A stretch of 64,000 nucleotides of DNA from a virus. The stretch spans positions 1 to 64,000 of the IMG/VR virus record IMGVR_UViG_3300042463_000545. One strand, written 5' to 3'. The notes under the pieces are model-generated. The model did not search any database, was not told the DNA's origin, and saw only the letters and a list, made by a program, of their open reading frames with translations. The translations under genes were made by a program, and so were the position numbers. Numbering within the stretch: position 1 is the stretch's first letter; every line of letters starts with the position of its first letter. Shown in pieces: positions 19,897 through 29,305 of this stretch.

Positions 19897-21917
19897 ATCT
19901 AGAAAATGTTAAATACAGTGAGTGGTTGATTAACCAAACACGTCTTCCTGATAAGACATCAGAGGAATACAAGCCCTTCTTTGACTTTCATAAGAAGCTG
20001 TGTCTTGATGGATTTATGATGGATGGTGTGTTCATCAATCCTTTTCTGTATTGGCATTTGAATCTTTGGCATACAGAAGTGGATGTTATAGATGACAGAG
20101 GACGCATCTATCAGAAATATGCCAATCCCTCACTCAGAGACAATGAATGGTTAGTTACGAATGAAATAGACAGAGCCCATGCTGAGAAGCGTGGGTTGGT
20201 TATTTTGGGTATTAGACGTTTTGCTAAGTCTGTGCTTGAGGCTAGTTACATTGCTTGGGGAGCTACATTCGATGAGAACTCACAGAACGTTATTGCTGGC
20301 TTGAATGCTCCAGATATTAAACTAATTACAGACAAGCTTGACAAGGGCCTCAACTTCCTTCCTGAATACTTTAGATGGCAGCGTGTAGAGGATAATTGGA
20401 AGAATCAGGTGACGTTAGGAATAAAGACAAAGGGAGGAGAGAGAATACCATTCTCTCAAATTCTTATTCGTAACTTAGATGAGGGTAATAACGAAGAAGC
20501 TATTGCTGGTACAAAGCCACGTAAGCTCATTATTGATGAGATTGGTAAAGGATCTTTCTTGAGAGGCTTACAGGCTGCTGTTCCTGGTTTTACAACGCCA
20601 TTTGGATGGGGCTGTTCCCCTATTCTTACAGGTACAGGTGGTGATATGAAGCGGTTTATGGATGCTAAGTCATTGATGTTTGATGTTGACAATTACAACT
20701 TCCTAACATACAATAACGAAGAGGATACAAAACGTGTACATGGGCTATTCATTTCTAACAAATATAGAATGGAAGCCAAAGAAGATTCTACATTAGGAGA
20801 ATATGTAAAAGCTTCTAAGAATAGCGATCTTCATAATGTGAAGATGTTGGTTTCTAATGAAGAGAAAGCTGACAAAATCACCACTGATAACTTAGAAAGA
20901 TTAAAGAAAGCTGGCGATAGAGTGGCGTTTCTAAAAGAGAAGATGTACTATCCACAGAAGGTGGATGACATATTCCTAAACGAAGACACTAACATCTTTG
21001 ATATAGAAGCTGCTAAGAGACAGAAAATCAGACTATTGCAGAACGAAAGAACAGGAACACCTGTTATATTATTTAGTGACGAAGGAAAGATAGGACATGA
21101 GTTCACAGACAACCTACCTATTACAAACTTTCCTCTCAAGAGTACAGATAGAAAAGATGCTCCTGTAGTGATATATGAGTTTCCTATAGAGAATCCTCCT
21201 TATGGATTATACGTTGCAGGAGTTGACCCCTATAGACAAGGACAGGCAAAGTATTCAACTTCACTAGGTTCTGTGTATATTTACAAGAGAATGCACGATC
21301 TCACTGGTGAAAAATATCAGGATATGTTCGTAGCTTCGTATTGTGCAAGACCTGATAAGAAGGAAACGTGGGAAGAACAGGCTAGATTACTGATTAAATA
21401 TTACAACGCTAGAGCTCTTTGTGAAAATGACGATATTTCGTTCATTGAATACATGAAAAGCAAAGGTGACGCACACTATCTAGAGAAGCAACCACAATGG
21501 TTGTTAGAAGTGATTCCTAATACTACTGTGAAACGAGAGTATGGAATTCACAGATCAGCTCAGAAAATAATTGACTATCTACATACATCGTTGAAAAGAT
21601 ATATGGAAGATGTTATTTATTCTGAGAAAGATGATAATGGCATTGTAACTAGAGAAGTTACAGGGGTGAGTAAGATATTTGACCCAATGCTTCTTGAAGA
21701 AATCATCCAATACAACGATGAGGGAAACTTCGATAGGATTGTAGCAGCAGAACTTGCTATAGCTCAGGCACTTAAGATGGACCCCATATTAGGAAAGATT
21801 GGAGGAACTAGTGATGAACGAGTTAAATCGTTATATTCAAAAAAGTTAAAGAGTGGGAAGCTGTTTAGCAGCTCTAAAAATATGTTCAATACGAGGAAAA
21901 ATAAATTATTTTCATAA
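19893..21917 (+). CDS. terL: Terminase large subunit
   Basis: Packaging motor: ATPase plus nuclease, 674 residues. Walker A is a deviant GIRRFAKS (106-113), Walker B LIIDE (212-216), coupling motif SPILTGTGG (242-250). The RNase H-like nuclease domain starts near 435 with D445 (VAGVDPYRQG) and E511 (ALCENDD); the third acidic residue is likely in NFDRIVAAE near 625. The GxxRxxKS Walker A form is typical of many large terminases. Overlaps the candidate small terminase (4 bases) and the portal gene (1 base). Confidence 0.93.
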   Translation: MNLENVKYSEWLINQTRLPDKTSEEYKPFFDFHKKLCLDGFMMDGVFINPFLYWHLNLWHTEVDVIDDRGRIYQKYANPSLRDNEWLVTNEIDRAHAEKRGLVILGIRRFAKSVLEASYIAWGATFDENSQNVIAGLNAPDIKLITDKLDKGLNFLPEYFRWQRVEDNWKNQVTLGIKTKGGERIPFSQILIRNLDEGNNEEAIAGTKPRKLIIDEIGKGSFLRGLQAAVPGFTTPFGWGCSPILTGTGGDMKRFMDAKSLMFDVDNYNFLTYNNEEDTKRVHGLFISNKYRMEAKEDSTLGEYVKASKNSDLHNVKMLVSNEEKADKITTDNLERLKKAGDRVAFLKEKMYYPQKVDDIFLNEDTNIFDIEAAKRQKIRLLQNERTGTPVILFSDEGKIGHEFTDNLPITNFPLKSTDRKDAPVVIYEFPIENPPYGLYVAGVDPYRQGQAKYSTSLGSVYIYKRMHDLTGEKYQDMFVASYCARPDKKETWEEQARLLIKYYNARALCENDDISFIEYMKSKGDAHYLEKQPQWLLEVIPNTTVKREYGIHRSAQKIIDYLHTSLKRYMEDVIYSEKDDNGIVTREVTGVSKIFDPMLLEEIIQYNDEGNFDRIVAAELAIAQALKMDPILGKIGGTSDERVKSLYSKKLKSGKLFSSSKNMFNTRKNKLFS

Positions 21918-24511
21918 TGGCAATCATTAGATATACAAAGGACGCAACCATACGATATGCCTACCTTAACATTTTCCCTGATCAATTTAAGACAGAGAAA
22001 GAAAAGCAGGATGAGAGCTGGGTAAAAAACACGATGGATTATTTTGCAAACAAGTCGTATGCAGAATACATGAAGAGTCGTGACACGTTTGTTAAAAACT
22101 ATGACCTTGTAAAAGGCATTCTGAGAATGGAAGACTTTTACCAGGAGCCAGATGTAAAATCTTTTACAGAGATGCTTCAAGCAGATTTAGGTTTGCCAGC
22201 ATATGTTAAGCATTATTCTATTGTAACTACTCCCATCAATAACCTTGTAGGTGAAATATCTAAGCGTCCAGATACATTTCGTGTAAAGGCATTTGATGAT
22301 GATAGTCAAGCTGAAGAACTGCAATTCAAAACAGATGTTCTTCAGGAATTTATTCTTTCTCAGGCAAGACAGAAGATAATGCAGAAGGTAGCTATGCAGG
22401 GTGAGGAGATTGACGAAGAGCAGCTTAACCAAATGACAATGGAGCAAGTGAAGGATCAGCTAGATTCTTACACTTCTGTAGCAGAAAAGTGGGCTAACCA
22501 CATTCTAACATGCCAGAAAGCTGAATTCAACCTCAAAGAAAAGAGTGAAGATGCATTCAGAGATCTTCTTATCTCTGCTAGAGAGTTCTATCACATTTAT
22601 GAAGACAACTCTAAGCTTGGATTTAACATAGAAGTGGCCAACCCAAAGAATACATGGTTCCTCACTACACCAGATAGAAAGTGGATTTCTGATCCAACAG
22701 GAAGAAACCAAGGAGCGTATGCTGCTGGTACTGTGCAAGTTATGGAACTTTCTGAAATCATTGAATCTATCCCTGATCTCACTAAAGAAGAGATTGATCA
22801 CCTAAGAAGCTCATTACAAGACTATGGACTCATCAATGTTCGTGAATCCAACCTTGGTAATCCTAATGCTGCTGATGGCATTGACTCTATTCAATATGAC
22901 ACATTTGATCCTCTTGTTCTTCAGACAAGAATGATGATTGAAAGTGAGATGAAAGAGAATAATGATGGGCTAAAAGACTTTTTAGGACTAACAACAAACG
23001 TGTCTACATTTGGATACAAGTATGTTGTTGTTAGATCATATTGGATTAGTAAAAGAAAGATTGGTAAGCTCACCTATACAGATGAAATGGGCAATGATCA
23101 AACTGTTCTTGTAGATGAAAACTACAAATCAGGAACCATTCCTACACAAATCTCTCTTGAATGGGGTTGGATTAACCAATGGTATCAAGGAACAAAGATT
23201 GGCCCAGACATCTACCACATCAAACCTCTTAAAATCCTTAACTATTGTCCTATTATAGGCACTACGTACGAGGTGAAGAACACAGAAGCCAAATCACTAG
23301 TGGATTTAATGAAGCCATTCCAGGTGTTATACAACATTTGCATGAATCAGCTCTACAAACTACTAGAAAAAGAAATTGGTAACGTAGCTTCTGTAAACAT
23401 TAGACGTGTTCCTAGATTGAAAGATGGAGATGATCAAGATGCTCTAGATGTATGGGAAATGGAAGCAAGAGAGCGTGGTATTATATTTGATGATGATAGC
23501 CCAGAGAACACAAAGGCTGCTGTCTCGAACACTACCATTGCAAGAAACATAGATTTGACTAGAACTAGTGAAATCCAGTCTAGATATAATCTTGCTCTAC
23601 AACTGAAGAATGAATGTTGGGAACTTATAGGCATCTCTAGACAGCGTTTAGGGACTGTACAAGCGAGCGAATCTGCCACAGGTGTCAACACAGCTGTCAG
23701 TCAGTCATACGCCCAGACAGAGCCTCTATTTATTGCACACGAGTATGTATTAGGTCAATTATATCAAGCTATTGTAGATGCTGCACAGTATGTAGAAAGT
23801 GCTAAACCCATGTCTACACTATCATACATTACATCTGAGGGAGAATCCGCATTTATACAAGTTAATGGTAATGATTTGAAGCTTCGTGATCTTAAAGTGT
23901 TTGTAACTAACAGACCAGAAGATACACAAATGTTTAATGAACTTCGTCAGCTATCTCAAGCTGTCATTCAGAATGGTGGCACACTATATGATGTAATAGA
24001 ATTGTATTCTACTAAGTCTATGAGAGAGATGAAGAAGACATTCAAAAATCTCAAAGATCGTCAGCAACAATTGCAAGACCAGCAGATGCAAATGCAGCAG
24101 CAGCAGCTTGAGCAACAACAACAAATTGCAAGTGCTCAGCTACAAGCTCAACAACAGCAAGCTCAAGAAGCAGTGGCTAATGAAAACTATCAGAAAGAAC
24201 TTGATAGAATTAATAAGAAAGAAATAGCTCTCATTAATGCTGCTGCAAAAGGTGAAGCTGCAACACAAGATGTTGATCAATCAGGAACTGCTGATATATT
24301 AGAGATTTCTAATCTATCTATGCAACAAACCAAAGCAGCTCAAGATTATCAATTTAAGATGCAAGATATTCAATCTAAAAACTTACAATCTATGCAGAAG
24401 CTACAGGTTGAAAAAGAAAAAATAAATGTTGCTAGAGAGAATATGAAAAATGATGTTGAAGTGGCTAAGATAAATGCTTCAAACAGAGCGTCTAAAAACA
24501 ATAATAAATAA
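21917..24511 (+). CDS. Portal protein
   Basis: 864 residues directly after terL, the position and size of the crAss-like portal, which forms the dodecameric DNA channel of the capsid. Contains expected portal features: a long helical central region with the stretch SLVDLMKPFQVLYNICMNQLYKLLEKEIG (stem and clip regions), and a Gln-rich C-terminal coiled coil (about residues 710-760, runs of QQQQ and QLQAQ). The C-terminal 100 residues are helical, probably forming the barrel. TAATG overlap with terL. No motif is diagnostic alone, but order, length and composition agree. Confidence 0.88.
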   Translation: MAIIRYTKDATIRYAYLNIFPDQFKTEKEKQDESWVKNTMDYFANKSYAEYMKSRDTFVKNYDLVKGILRMEDFYQEPDVKSFTEMLQADLGLPAYVKHYSIVTTPINNLVGEISKRPDTFRVKAFDDDSQAEELQFKTDVLQEFILSQARQKIMQKVAMQGEEIDEEQLNQMTMEQVKDQLDSYTSVAEKWANHILTCQKAEFNLKEKSEDAFRDLLISAREFYHIYEDNSKLGFNIEVANPKNTWFLTTPDRKWISDPTGRNQGAYAAGTVQVMELSEIIESIPDLTKEEIDHLRSSLQDYGLINVRESNLGNPNAADGIDSIQYDTFDPLVLQTRMMIESEMKENNDGLKDFLGLTTNVSTFGYKYVVVRSYWISKRKIGKLTYTDEMGNDQTVLVDENYKSGTIPTQISLEWGWINQWYQGTKIGPDIYHIKPLKILNYCPIIGTTYEVKNTEAKSLVDLMKPFQVLYNICMNQLYKLLEKEIGNVASVNIRRVPRLKDGDDQDALDVWEMEARERGIIFDDDSPENTKAAVSNTTIARNIDLTRTSEIQSRYNLALQLKNECWELIGISRQRLGTVQASESATGVNTAVSQSYAQTEPLFIAHEYVLGQLYQAIVDAAQYVESAKPMSTLSYITSEGESAFIQVNGNDLKLRDLKVFVTNRPEDTQMFNELRQLSQAVIQNGGTLYDVIELYSTKSMREMKKTFKNLKDRQQQLQDQQMQMQQQQLEQQQQIASAQLQAQQQQAQEAVANENYQKELDRINKKEIALINAAAKGEAATQDVDQSGTADILEISNLSMQQTKAAQDYQFKMQDIQSKNLQSMQKLQVEKEKINVARENMKNDVEVAKINASNRASKNNNK

Positions 24512-24574
24512 TAAAATATGGAAAAATTGATGTTAATGCTATACGTGTCAAAAAAACAACAATTTTGATTATTC

Positions 24575-24582
24575 TATATTTG
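24575..24582 (+). promoter_or_regulatory. -7 promoter box TATATTTG before the scaffold-capsid genes
   Basis: The same octamer TATATTTG as in the 18160 promoter lies 63 bases before the scaffold-like gene. No good TTTG at the expected -33 distance is seen, so this is a weaker candidate. The leader after it (ACAAACCAATCAAATAATTAAC) resembles the leader after the capsid terminator, at 27553-27578. Confidence 0.4.
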
Positions 24583-24644
24583 ATTATTTTACAAACGAAA
24601 GTACATTTATATCATACAAACCAATCAAATAATTAACTACATAT

Positions 24645-25880
24645 ATGGCAGACAACCTAGACACTCCGTCATTTGGTAACTTTGGTATTGAAGATACTAT
24701 GGAGATGGGAGTAGGTAACACGCAGCTGTTGGACGATTTATTCTCTCCAGAAACTTCTACAGAAGATCCTGACAAACTAGAGACAATCGTAAAGACAGCA
24801 GAAGAACCAAAAGCTCCTAAGAAACCAGAAGTATCAAAAGGTAAAGAAGTTGTCCAGAAGCTAGATGGTGAGGAACCCACTCAACAAGATGTTTTGAAAA
24901 ACTTTCTTGGAGATGACGATGATGAAGAAGAAGCAGAAGACGATGTTGTAACACCACCAGCCAAAGCAGCAGCTGAGGAAGAAGAGGATGATGTTGCAGA
25001 ATCACCATTTGTTTCTTTATCAAAGGACCTTTTCAAACTTGGTGTTTTTACACAAGATGATGATGAAGAGGATGCTGTAATTGAAACTCCTGAACAATTT
25101 TTGGAGAAGTTCAATTCAGAAAAGAAAAAAGGTGCAATTGAAATTGTTGACAACTTCATAGGTCAATTTGGAGAAGATTACCAGAAAGCGTTTGATGCCA
25201 TATTTGTAAAGGGTGTAAGCCCTAGAGATTATTTTGGTGTATATAACAGTGTGGTAAACTTTGCTGAGTTAGATCTTTCTAGCGAAGACAATCAAGTGAG
25301 AGTAATCAAACAAGCTCTAGCAGACCAGGGATTCGATGATGAAGATATCACTACAGAAGTTGAAAGGCTTAGAAACTACGGTGATTTAGAAACAGTTGCT
25401 AGCAAGCATCACAAAGTGCTTGTCAAGAAGGAAGCAGTGAAGTTGCAACAGATGGAGCAACAAGCTGAACAACATCTTCAGCAGAAAGCAATGATTCGAA
25501 ATCAGTATATACAAAACGTTCAGTCTGTCCTACAAGACAAATTGAAAACAAAGGAGTTTGATGGAATTCCATTAAACCCCAAATTGGCATCAGAACTACA
25601 AGACTTCCTTTTGGTAGACAAGTACAAAACTCCTTCAGGCGAAACCCTGACAGATTTTGACAAGACTATCCTGGAACTTAAGAGACCTGAGAACCACGCT
25701 ATGAAAGTTAAGCTGGGACTTCTCCTTAAGATTTTGGAAAAAGATCCTACGCTATCTACCATACAAAGAACAGGAGTGACTAAGAAGTCAACCCAGTTGT
25801 TTGAGGAAGTTGCAAGGCAGACCAGTAAAAAACCTGGTTCTGGTGGCAATCCTGGAAAAGCGAACTCATGGTTCTTATAA
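24645..25880 (+). CDS. Scaffold-like acidic protein upstream of capsid
   Basis: 411 residues, highly acidic in the first 150 (GDDDDEEEAEDD, AEEEEDDVAE, TQDDDEEDAV) and then largely helical (VERLRNYGDLETVASKHHKVLVKKEAVKLQQMEQQAEQHLQQK). Acidic, low-complexity and coiled-coil, directly before the major capsid gene: the classical position and nature of a procapsid scaffolding protein or capsid chaperone. No protease motif is visible. Ends with a Gly/Asn-rich segment (KKPGSGGNPGKANSWFL), as often seen in scaffold C-termini that contact the shell. Confidence 0.65.
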   Translation: MADNLDTPSFGNFGIEDTMEMGVGNTQLLDDLFSPETSTEDPDKLETIVKTAEEPKAPKKPEVSKGKEVVQKLDGEEPTQQDVLKNFLGDDDDEEEAEDDVVTPPAKAAAEEEEDDVAESPFVSLSKDLFKLGVFTQDDDEEDAVIETPEQFLEKFNSEKKKGAIEIVDNFIGQFGEDYQKAFDAIFVKGVSPRDYFGVYNSVVNFAELDLSSEDNQVRVIKQALADQGFDDEDITTEVERLRNYGDLETVASKHHKVLVKKEAVKLQQMEQQAEQHLQQKAMIRNQYIQNVQSVLQDKLKTKEFDGIPLNPKLASELQDFLLVDKYKTPSGETLTDFDKTILELKRPENHAMKVKLGLLLKILEKDPTLSTIQRTGVTKKSTQLFEEVARQTSKKPGSGGNPGKANSWFL

Positions 25881-25905
25881 ATTAAATAAAACAAAGTAAA
25901 AAACA

Positions 25906-27459
25906 ATGGCAATTCAAACAATCCCAGGTTTAACTGGCTTTACCTATGCCCGTGTTGCGTCAATGGACAAGCGTGCAGTAGGAAAGCTAACTGATTCAAA
26001 TCACTTGGAGTCATTCCACTCTACTGAGCCAGCTGACTATGACAAGAAGATCATCTCCTTGTACACTCAGAGCTCATTATACAGCAATGACTTCCTTGAT
26101 ATGATCAACAAGTCCACTCCTTATTACATCGACAACAACAGCGATTCTTGGAAGTGGGACGTTCAAGTTCCTTACAAATTCCCTAAAATCATCGACATCC
26201 CTAGCTCTACTGCTGAGTTGAGCAAGCCAGGTATTGATGGCCAGGAGTTTCAGGTGGTATTGGACACTAACGAATTCTCTAAGAACGCTATCGTTTCTGT
26301 AGGTTCTCGTCAGTATGGTCCAAGATGGTATGCTGTAAAAGATCCAGTTCCATGGAATGCAGGTTTTCTTTACACTTTCACATTGGTGTCTGATAACCCA
26401 ATCTTGGATTTCGTAAGCTCTACCTTCTTGCAAATTGGTATCGAACTAGAATTGGTTGATGCTGCAATTGGTGAATTTGATCAGGACCTTCTTGGTTTAC
26501 CAAGACTTGGTGAGAAAATCACTATGTTCGAATCTCTTGGTTCTGGATATGGTTTCGAGCACCAAGTTACTGCATGGGCTGATGATAAGACTATGCGTGA
26601 TGCTTCTGGCAAACCTCTTGATATCTTGGTATACGCTCCTCAGCGTAGAAACCAACTTCCTCTAACTCGTAATGATGTTAAGTGGGAGCCATTCGTAGAA
26701 TTCATGTTGAGAAAAGCAATGCTTGAACTTAAGGTGAAGCGAATGATCTGGTCTAAGCCAGGCACTGTAAAAACTAATGGATCTAAGCAAGAATTGAAGC
26801 GTGTATCTGCTGGTGTTTACCACAGAATGCGTAACAATGGTAACTTGGTACAATACAATCGTGGAGAATTCTCCGCAAACCTTATCCGTTCCGTATTTGG
26901 AGACTTGTTCTACAGACGTGTGGATGTTAAGGATAGAAGAGTTAAAATGTACACTAACGAAGCTGGCTTCGATGTGTTCCAGCAGGCTCTTAAAGCAGAT
27001 GCTTTGAACTCTGGTCTTACTTTCATGGCAGATTCTGGAAACAGATATATGCAAGGAGAAGGACAGCACATCACTTACAACTTTGCATTCGATGCAATGG
27101 TAACTCGTGAGACTGGTCGTGTTGAACTTATCCACTTGAAAGAACTTGATCTTCCTCAATCCAACTTGGAATTTGGACAGAACAAGAAATCAACTCCTGT
27201 GTTCATGGTATTTGACGTATCTCCAATGTCTGATGGCTCTATGGTTAACAACATTCGTGAAGTACGTATGAAGGGTGCTCCTTCTATGACTTGGGGTTAC
27301 ATTGATGGACGTAGACACCACTTAGGCTTTGCTAAGTCTCAGGGTATGTCTTCTGCCAACAAATTCCCAGGCTACGAAATCTGGATGCAAGATCGTTGCG
27401 ATGTATTCATCGAAGACTTGTCACGAACTGTTCTCATCGAAGAAATTCCACAGTTCTAA
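25906..27459 (+). CDS. Major capsid protein (HK97 fold, crAss-like)
   Basis: 517 residues, the size and position of the crAss-like major capsid protein. Codon use is strikingly even and GC-balanced compared with neighbours (many AAC, GTT, TCT), as expected for the most expressed gene. A strong terminator follows its stop. Segments such as WKWDVQVPYKFPKIID, VSVGSRQYGPRWYAVKDPVPWNAGFLYTFTL and MTWGYIDGRRHHLGFAKSQ read as a beta-rich HK97 core. The leader AAAACAAAGTAAAAAACA supports the start. No N-terminal pro-domain cleavage site is evident. Confidence 0.9.
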   Translation: MAIQTIPGLTGFTYARVASMDKRAVGKLTDSNHLESFHSTEPADYDKKIISLYTQSSLYSNDFLDMINKSTPYYIDNNSDSWKWDVQVPYKFPKIIDIPSSTAELSKPGIDGQEFQVVLDTNEFSKNAIVSVGSRQYGPRWYAVKDPVPWNAGFLYTFTLVSDNPILDFVSSTFLQIGIELELVDAAIGEFDQDLLGLPRLGEKITMFESLGSGYGFEHQVTAWADDKTMRDASGKPLDILVYAPQRRNQLPLTRNDVKWEPFVEFMLRKAMLELKVKRMIWSKPGTVKTNGSKQELKRVSAGVYHRMRNNGNLVQYNRGEFSANLIRSVFGDLFYRRVDVKDRRVKMYTNEAGFDVFQQALKADALNSGLTFMADSGNRYMQGEGQHITYNFAFDAMVTRETGRVELIHLKELDLPQSNLEFGQNKKSTPVFMVFDVSPMSDGSMVNNIREVRMKGAPSMTWGYIDGRRHHLGFAKSQGMSSANKFPGYEIWMQDRCDVFIEDLSRTVLIEEIPQF

Positions 27460-27468
27460 TAGGAAAGA

Positions 27469-27494
27469 GCCCCTCAAAACGAGGGGCACTTTTT
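27469..27494 (+). terminator. Intrinsic terminator after the capsid gene
   Basis: GCCCCTC (27469-27475) pairs with GAGGGGC (27481-27487) over a 5-base loop, then ACTTTTT. Placed 10 bases after the capsid stop, so it limits read-through from the highly expressed capsid gene. Confidence 0.95.
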
Positions 27495-27505
27495 CCCCTT
27501 TAAAA

Positions 27506-27550
27506 CAGAGTGTAGGTCAGTGAGCCTAGCCATTTGATTGGCACACTCTG
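27506..27550 (+). promoter_or_regulatory. Structured leader between capsid terminator and next gene
   Basis: CAGAGTGT (27506-27513) is the perfect complement of ACACTCTG (27543-27550); inside, GCC...GGC (27524-27542) makes a second short stem. No T-run follows, so it is not a terminator. It ends 34 bases before the next ATG and may be a processing site or leader structure. Confidence 0.45.
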
Positions 27551-27583
27551 CAAACAAACCAATAATAATCAAATAACTACGTA

Positions 27584-28552
27584 ATGGGTAAATTAGGGAA
27601 AATCTCCACGATTAAGAAGGAGTACAACAGTTCTGGCATGCAAACCATGCAAGGAGGATTATCACAAAGAGGGCTATCTAGAATTCCAGGAACTGGAGTT
27701 TTTAAATATCCTTACAAGGAACTTGATGGAAGATACAGAACAGGCTTAGATGCTGATGCTGCTTACATCAAAAGAATTGCTGATCCTACAGAGCGTGAGC
27801 TAGAAGTTGAACGTGTAACAGAGCTAAGAAAGAAGCTTGAAGATGCTCTAGGAGGAATAGATCTTGGACCAAGAGCTATTTTCTGGAACTACGGCTTATC
27901 AAAGTCTACAGATGACACTACTCATGTGCAAACTGTAAAACTTCTTGATGGTGATAACTACTTCGATTTAACAGTACCTTTTCAAGAACTTGCGTTCTCT
28001 TGGTTGAGAGTTCATCCAACAGTTGCTAGTTCTTACCAAGCATGGGAAAGAGGTGACTATCCAGCAGATACACAATTCTACGTTGTAGATGATGATATCG
28101 AAAATGCTGTAATCTTCAAGAAGAAACAATTGATCAACAAGGCAATCTCCAAGTTTGATACAATGTCTCCTGAGAAGAAAAGAAAAGTTGCAAGACTTCT
28201 AGGACTTCCAGTTACAGAAGATTCCAAAGAAGATTTTGTATATAATCAAGTGGATAATATTCTCAAGCAGACTGAATTCAAGTCTGGTAAATACCAAGGA
28301 TTGTCAACAATCGAAGTGTTTAACAGATTTGCAGACATGAAGGAAAATTTACTCCATATCAAAGATTTGGTTAAGCAAGCTATTGCACATTCAGTTTACA
28401 GAGTTAAGTCCAGTGGACGTGTCTTTGAAGGCGAATTTGAACTAGCAAAAGACGAAGAGGAATTGGTGAAGTTCTTGGCTAACGATGATAATCAGGACGA
28501 ACTAATCACTCTAGAACAAAAGTTGAAATCTAAGAAACTCGCTTCTGTATGA
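27584..28552 (+). CDS. Conserved crAss-like structural protein next to capsid (322 aa)
   Basis: Alpha-helical, with many Lys/Glu pairs. The N-terminal part (SGMQTMQGGLSQRGLSRIPGTGVFKYPYKE) is Gly/Arg-rich and probably extended. The middle contains GPRAIFWNYGLSKST and YFDLTVPFQELAFSWLRVHPTVA. The last 120 residues are helical (MSPEKKRKVARLLGLP, ...FADMKENLLHIKDLVKQAI). The same position in related phages holds a conserved virion protein whose role I cannot name with confidence. Overlaps the next gene by 4 bases. Confidence 0.6.
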   Translation: MGKLGKISTIKKEYNSSGMQTMQGGLSQRGLSRIPGTGVFKYPYKELDGRYRTGLDADAAYIKRIADPTERELEVERVTELRKKLEDALGGIDLGPRAIFWNYGLSKSTDDTTHVQTVKLLDGDNYFDLTVPFQELAFSWLRVHPTVASSYQAWERGDYPADTQFYVVDDDIENAVIFKKKQLINKAISKFDTMSPEKKRKVARLLGLPVTEDSKEDFVYNQVDNILKQTEFKSGKYQGLSTIEVFNRFADMKENLLHIKDLVKQAIAHSVYRVKSSGRVFEGEFELAKDEEELVKFLANDDNQDELITLEQKLKSKKLASV

Positions 28553-29280
28553 TACCTGTAGATAGTTTATTATATAAGATTGATCAAAAACTAAATAAAC
28601 TATCAACTAATGAGCATCAGCAGATTCAACTAGAAGATAAAATACTTGCGCTTAACGAAGCGCAAATAAAGTTAATCAAACAGAAGGTTGATGGATTTAG
28701 TGTTGTTAGTGGTATGGGGTTGGACTCTTTTAAAAAGCGTTACGAAGACCTACAAAGACTTGTAATTAATTACAATGCTGGTAAGTTAAACCTCCACCTC
28801 AAGAACGAAACATTAAATCAGTGGGCAGCTGATATTGATTTACTTGATCCAAAATACATGTTTTACATTGACAGCTATGTTTTAGCTGACAAGGGAGTGT
28901 GCAAGGATCGACAAATTTGGATAAACAAAGATTTGGCAAAACATGGTGATTTGCAGTTCTTATTGAACAACGTTCACTATAGACCATCTTTCGAATATCA
29001 AGAGACATTTAATTTTATCTCTTCAGATGAAATTAGTATATTCACTGACGGAACGTTCACTCCAACTGCGATATACATCTCTTATATGAGATATCCAATC
29101 TACATTGATAAGACAGGCTACATCAGGTTTGATGGTCAACCCTCAACAGACGTTGATTGCGAACTTGAAGCTTATCTGGAAGACGAGTTAGTTGATTTAA
29201 CTGTCCAGAACTTAGCAATGTATACAGAGAATGCAGCTGCGGTACAAAGTGCCCAGTTCAGAATACAAACAAATGAATAA
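28549..29280 (+). CDS. Neck/ring protein candidate (243 aa)
   Basis: N-terminal coiled coil (IDQKLNKLSTNEHQQIQLEDKILALNEAQIKLIKQKV), then a beta-rich part with GVCKDRQIWINKDLAKHGDLQFLL, YRPSFEYQETF and FTPTAIYISYMRYPIYIDKTGYI. I associate this pattern with a conserved crAss-like head-to-tail protein; by place (after the capsid cluster) a ring or adaptor protein of the neck is likely. Its start overlaps the preceding stop (ATGA). Confidence 0.5.
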   Translation: MIPVDSLLYKIDQKLNKLSTNEHQQIQLEDKILALNEAQIKLIKQKVDGFSVVSGMGLDSFKKRYEDLQRLVINYNAGKLNLHLKNETLNQWAADIDLLDPKYMFYIDSYVLADKGVCKDRQIWINKDLAKHGDLQFLLNNVHYRPSFEYQETFNFISSDEISIFTDGTFTPTAIYISYMRYPIYIDKTGYIRFDGQPSTDVDCELEAYLEDELVDLTVQNLAMYTENAAAVQSAQFRIQTNE

Positions 29281-29305
29281 ATAAACTTAACAAACAAACA
29301 AAAAA

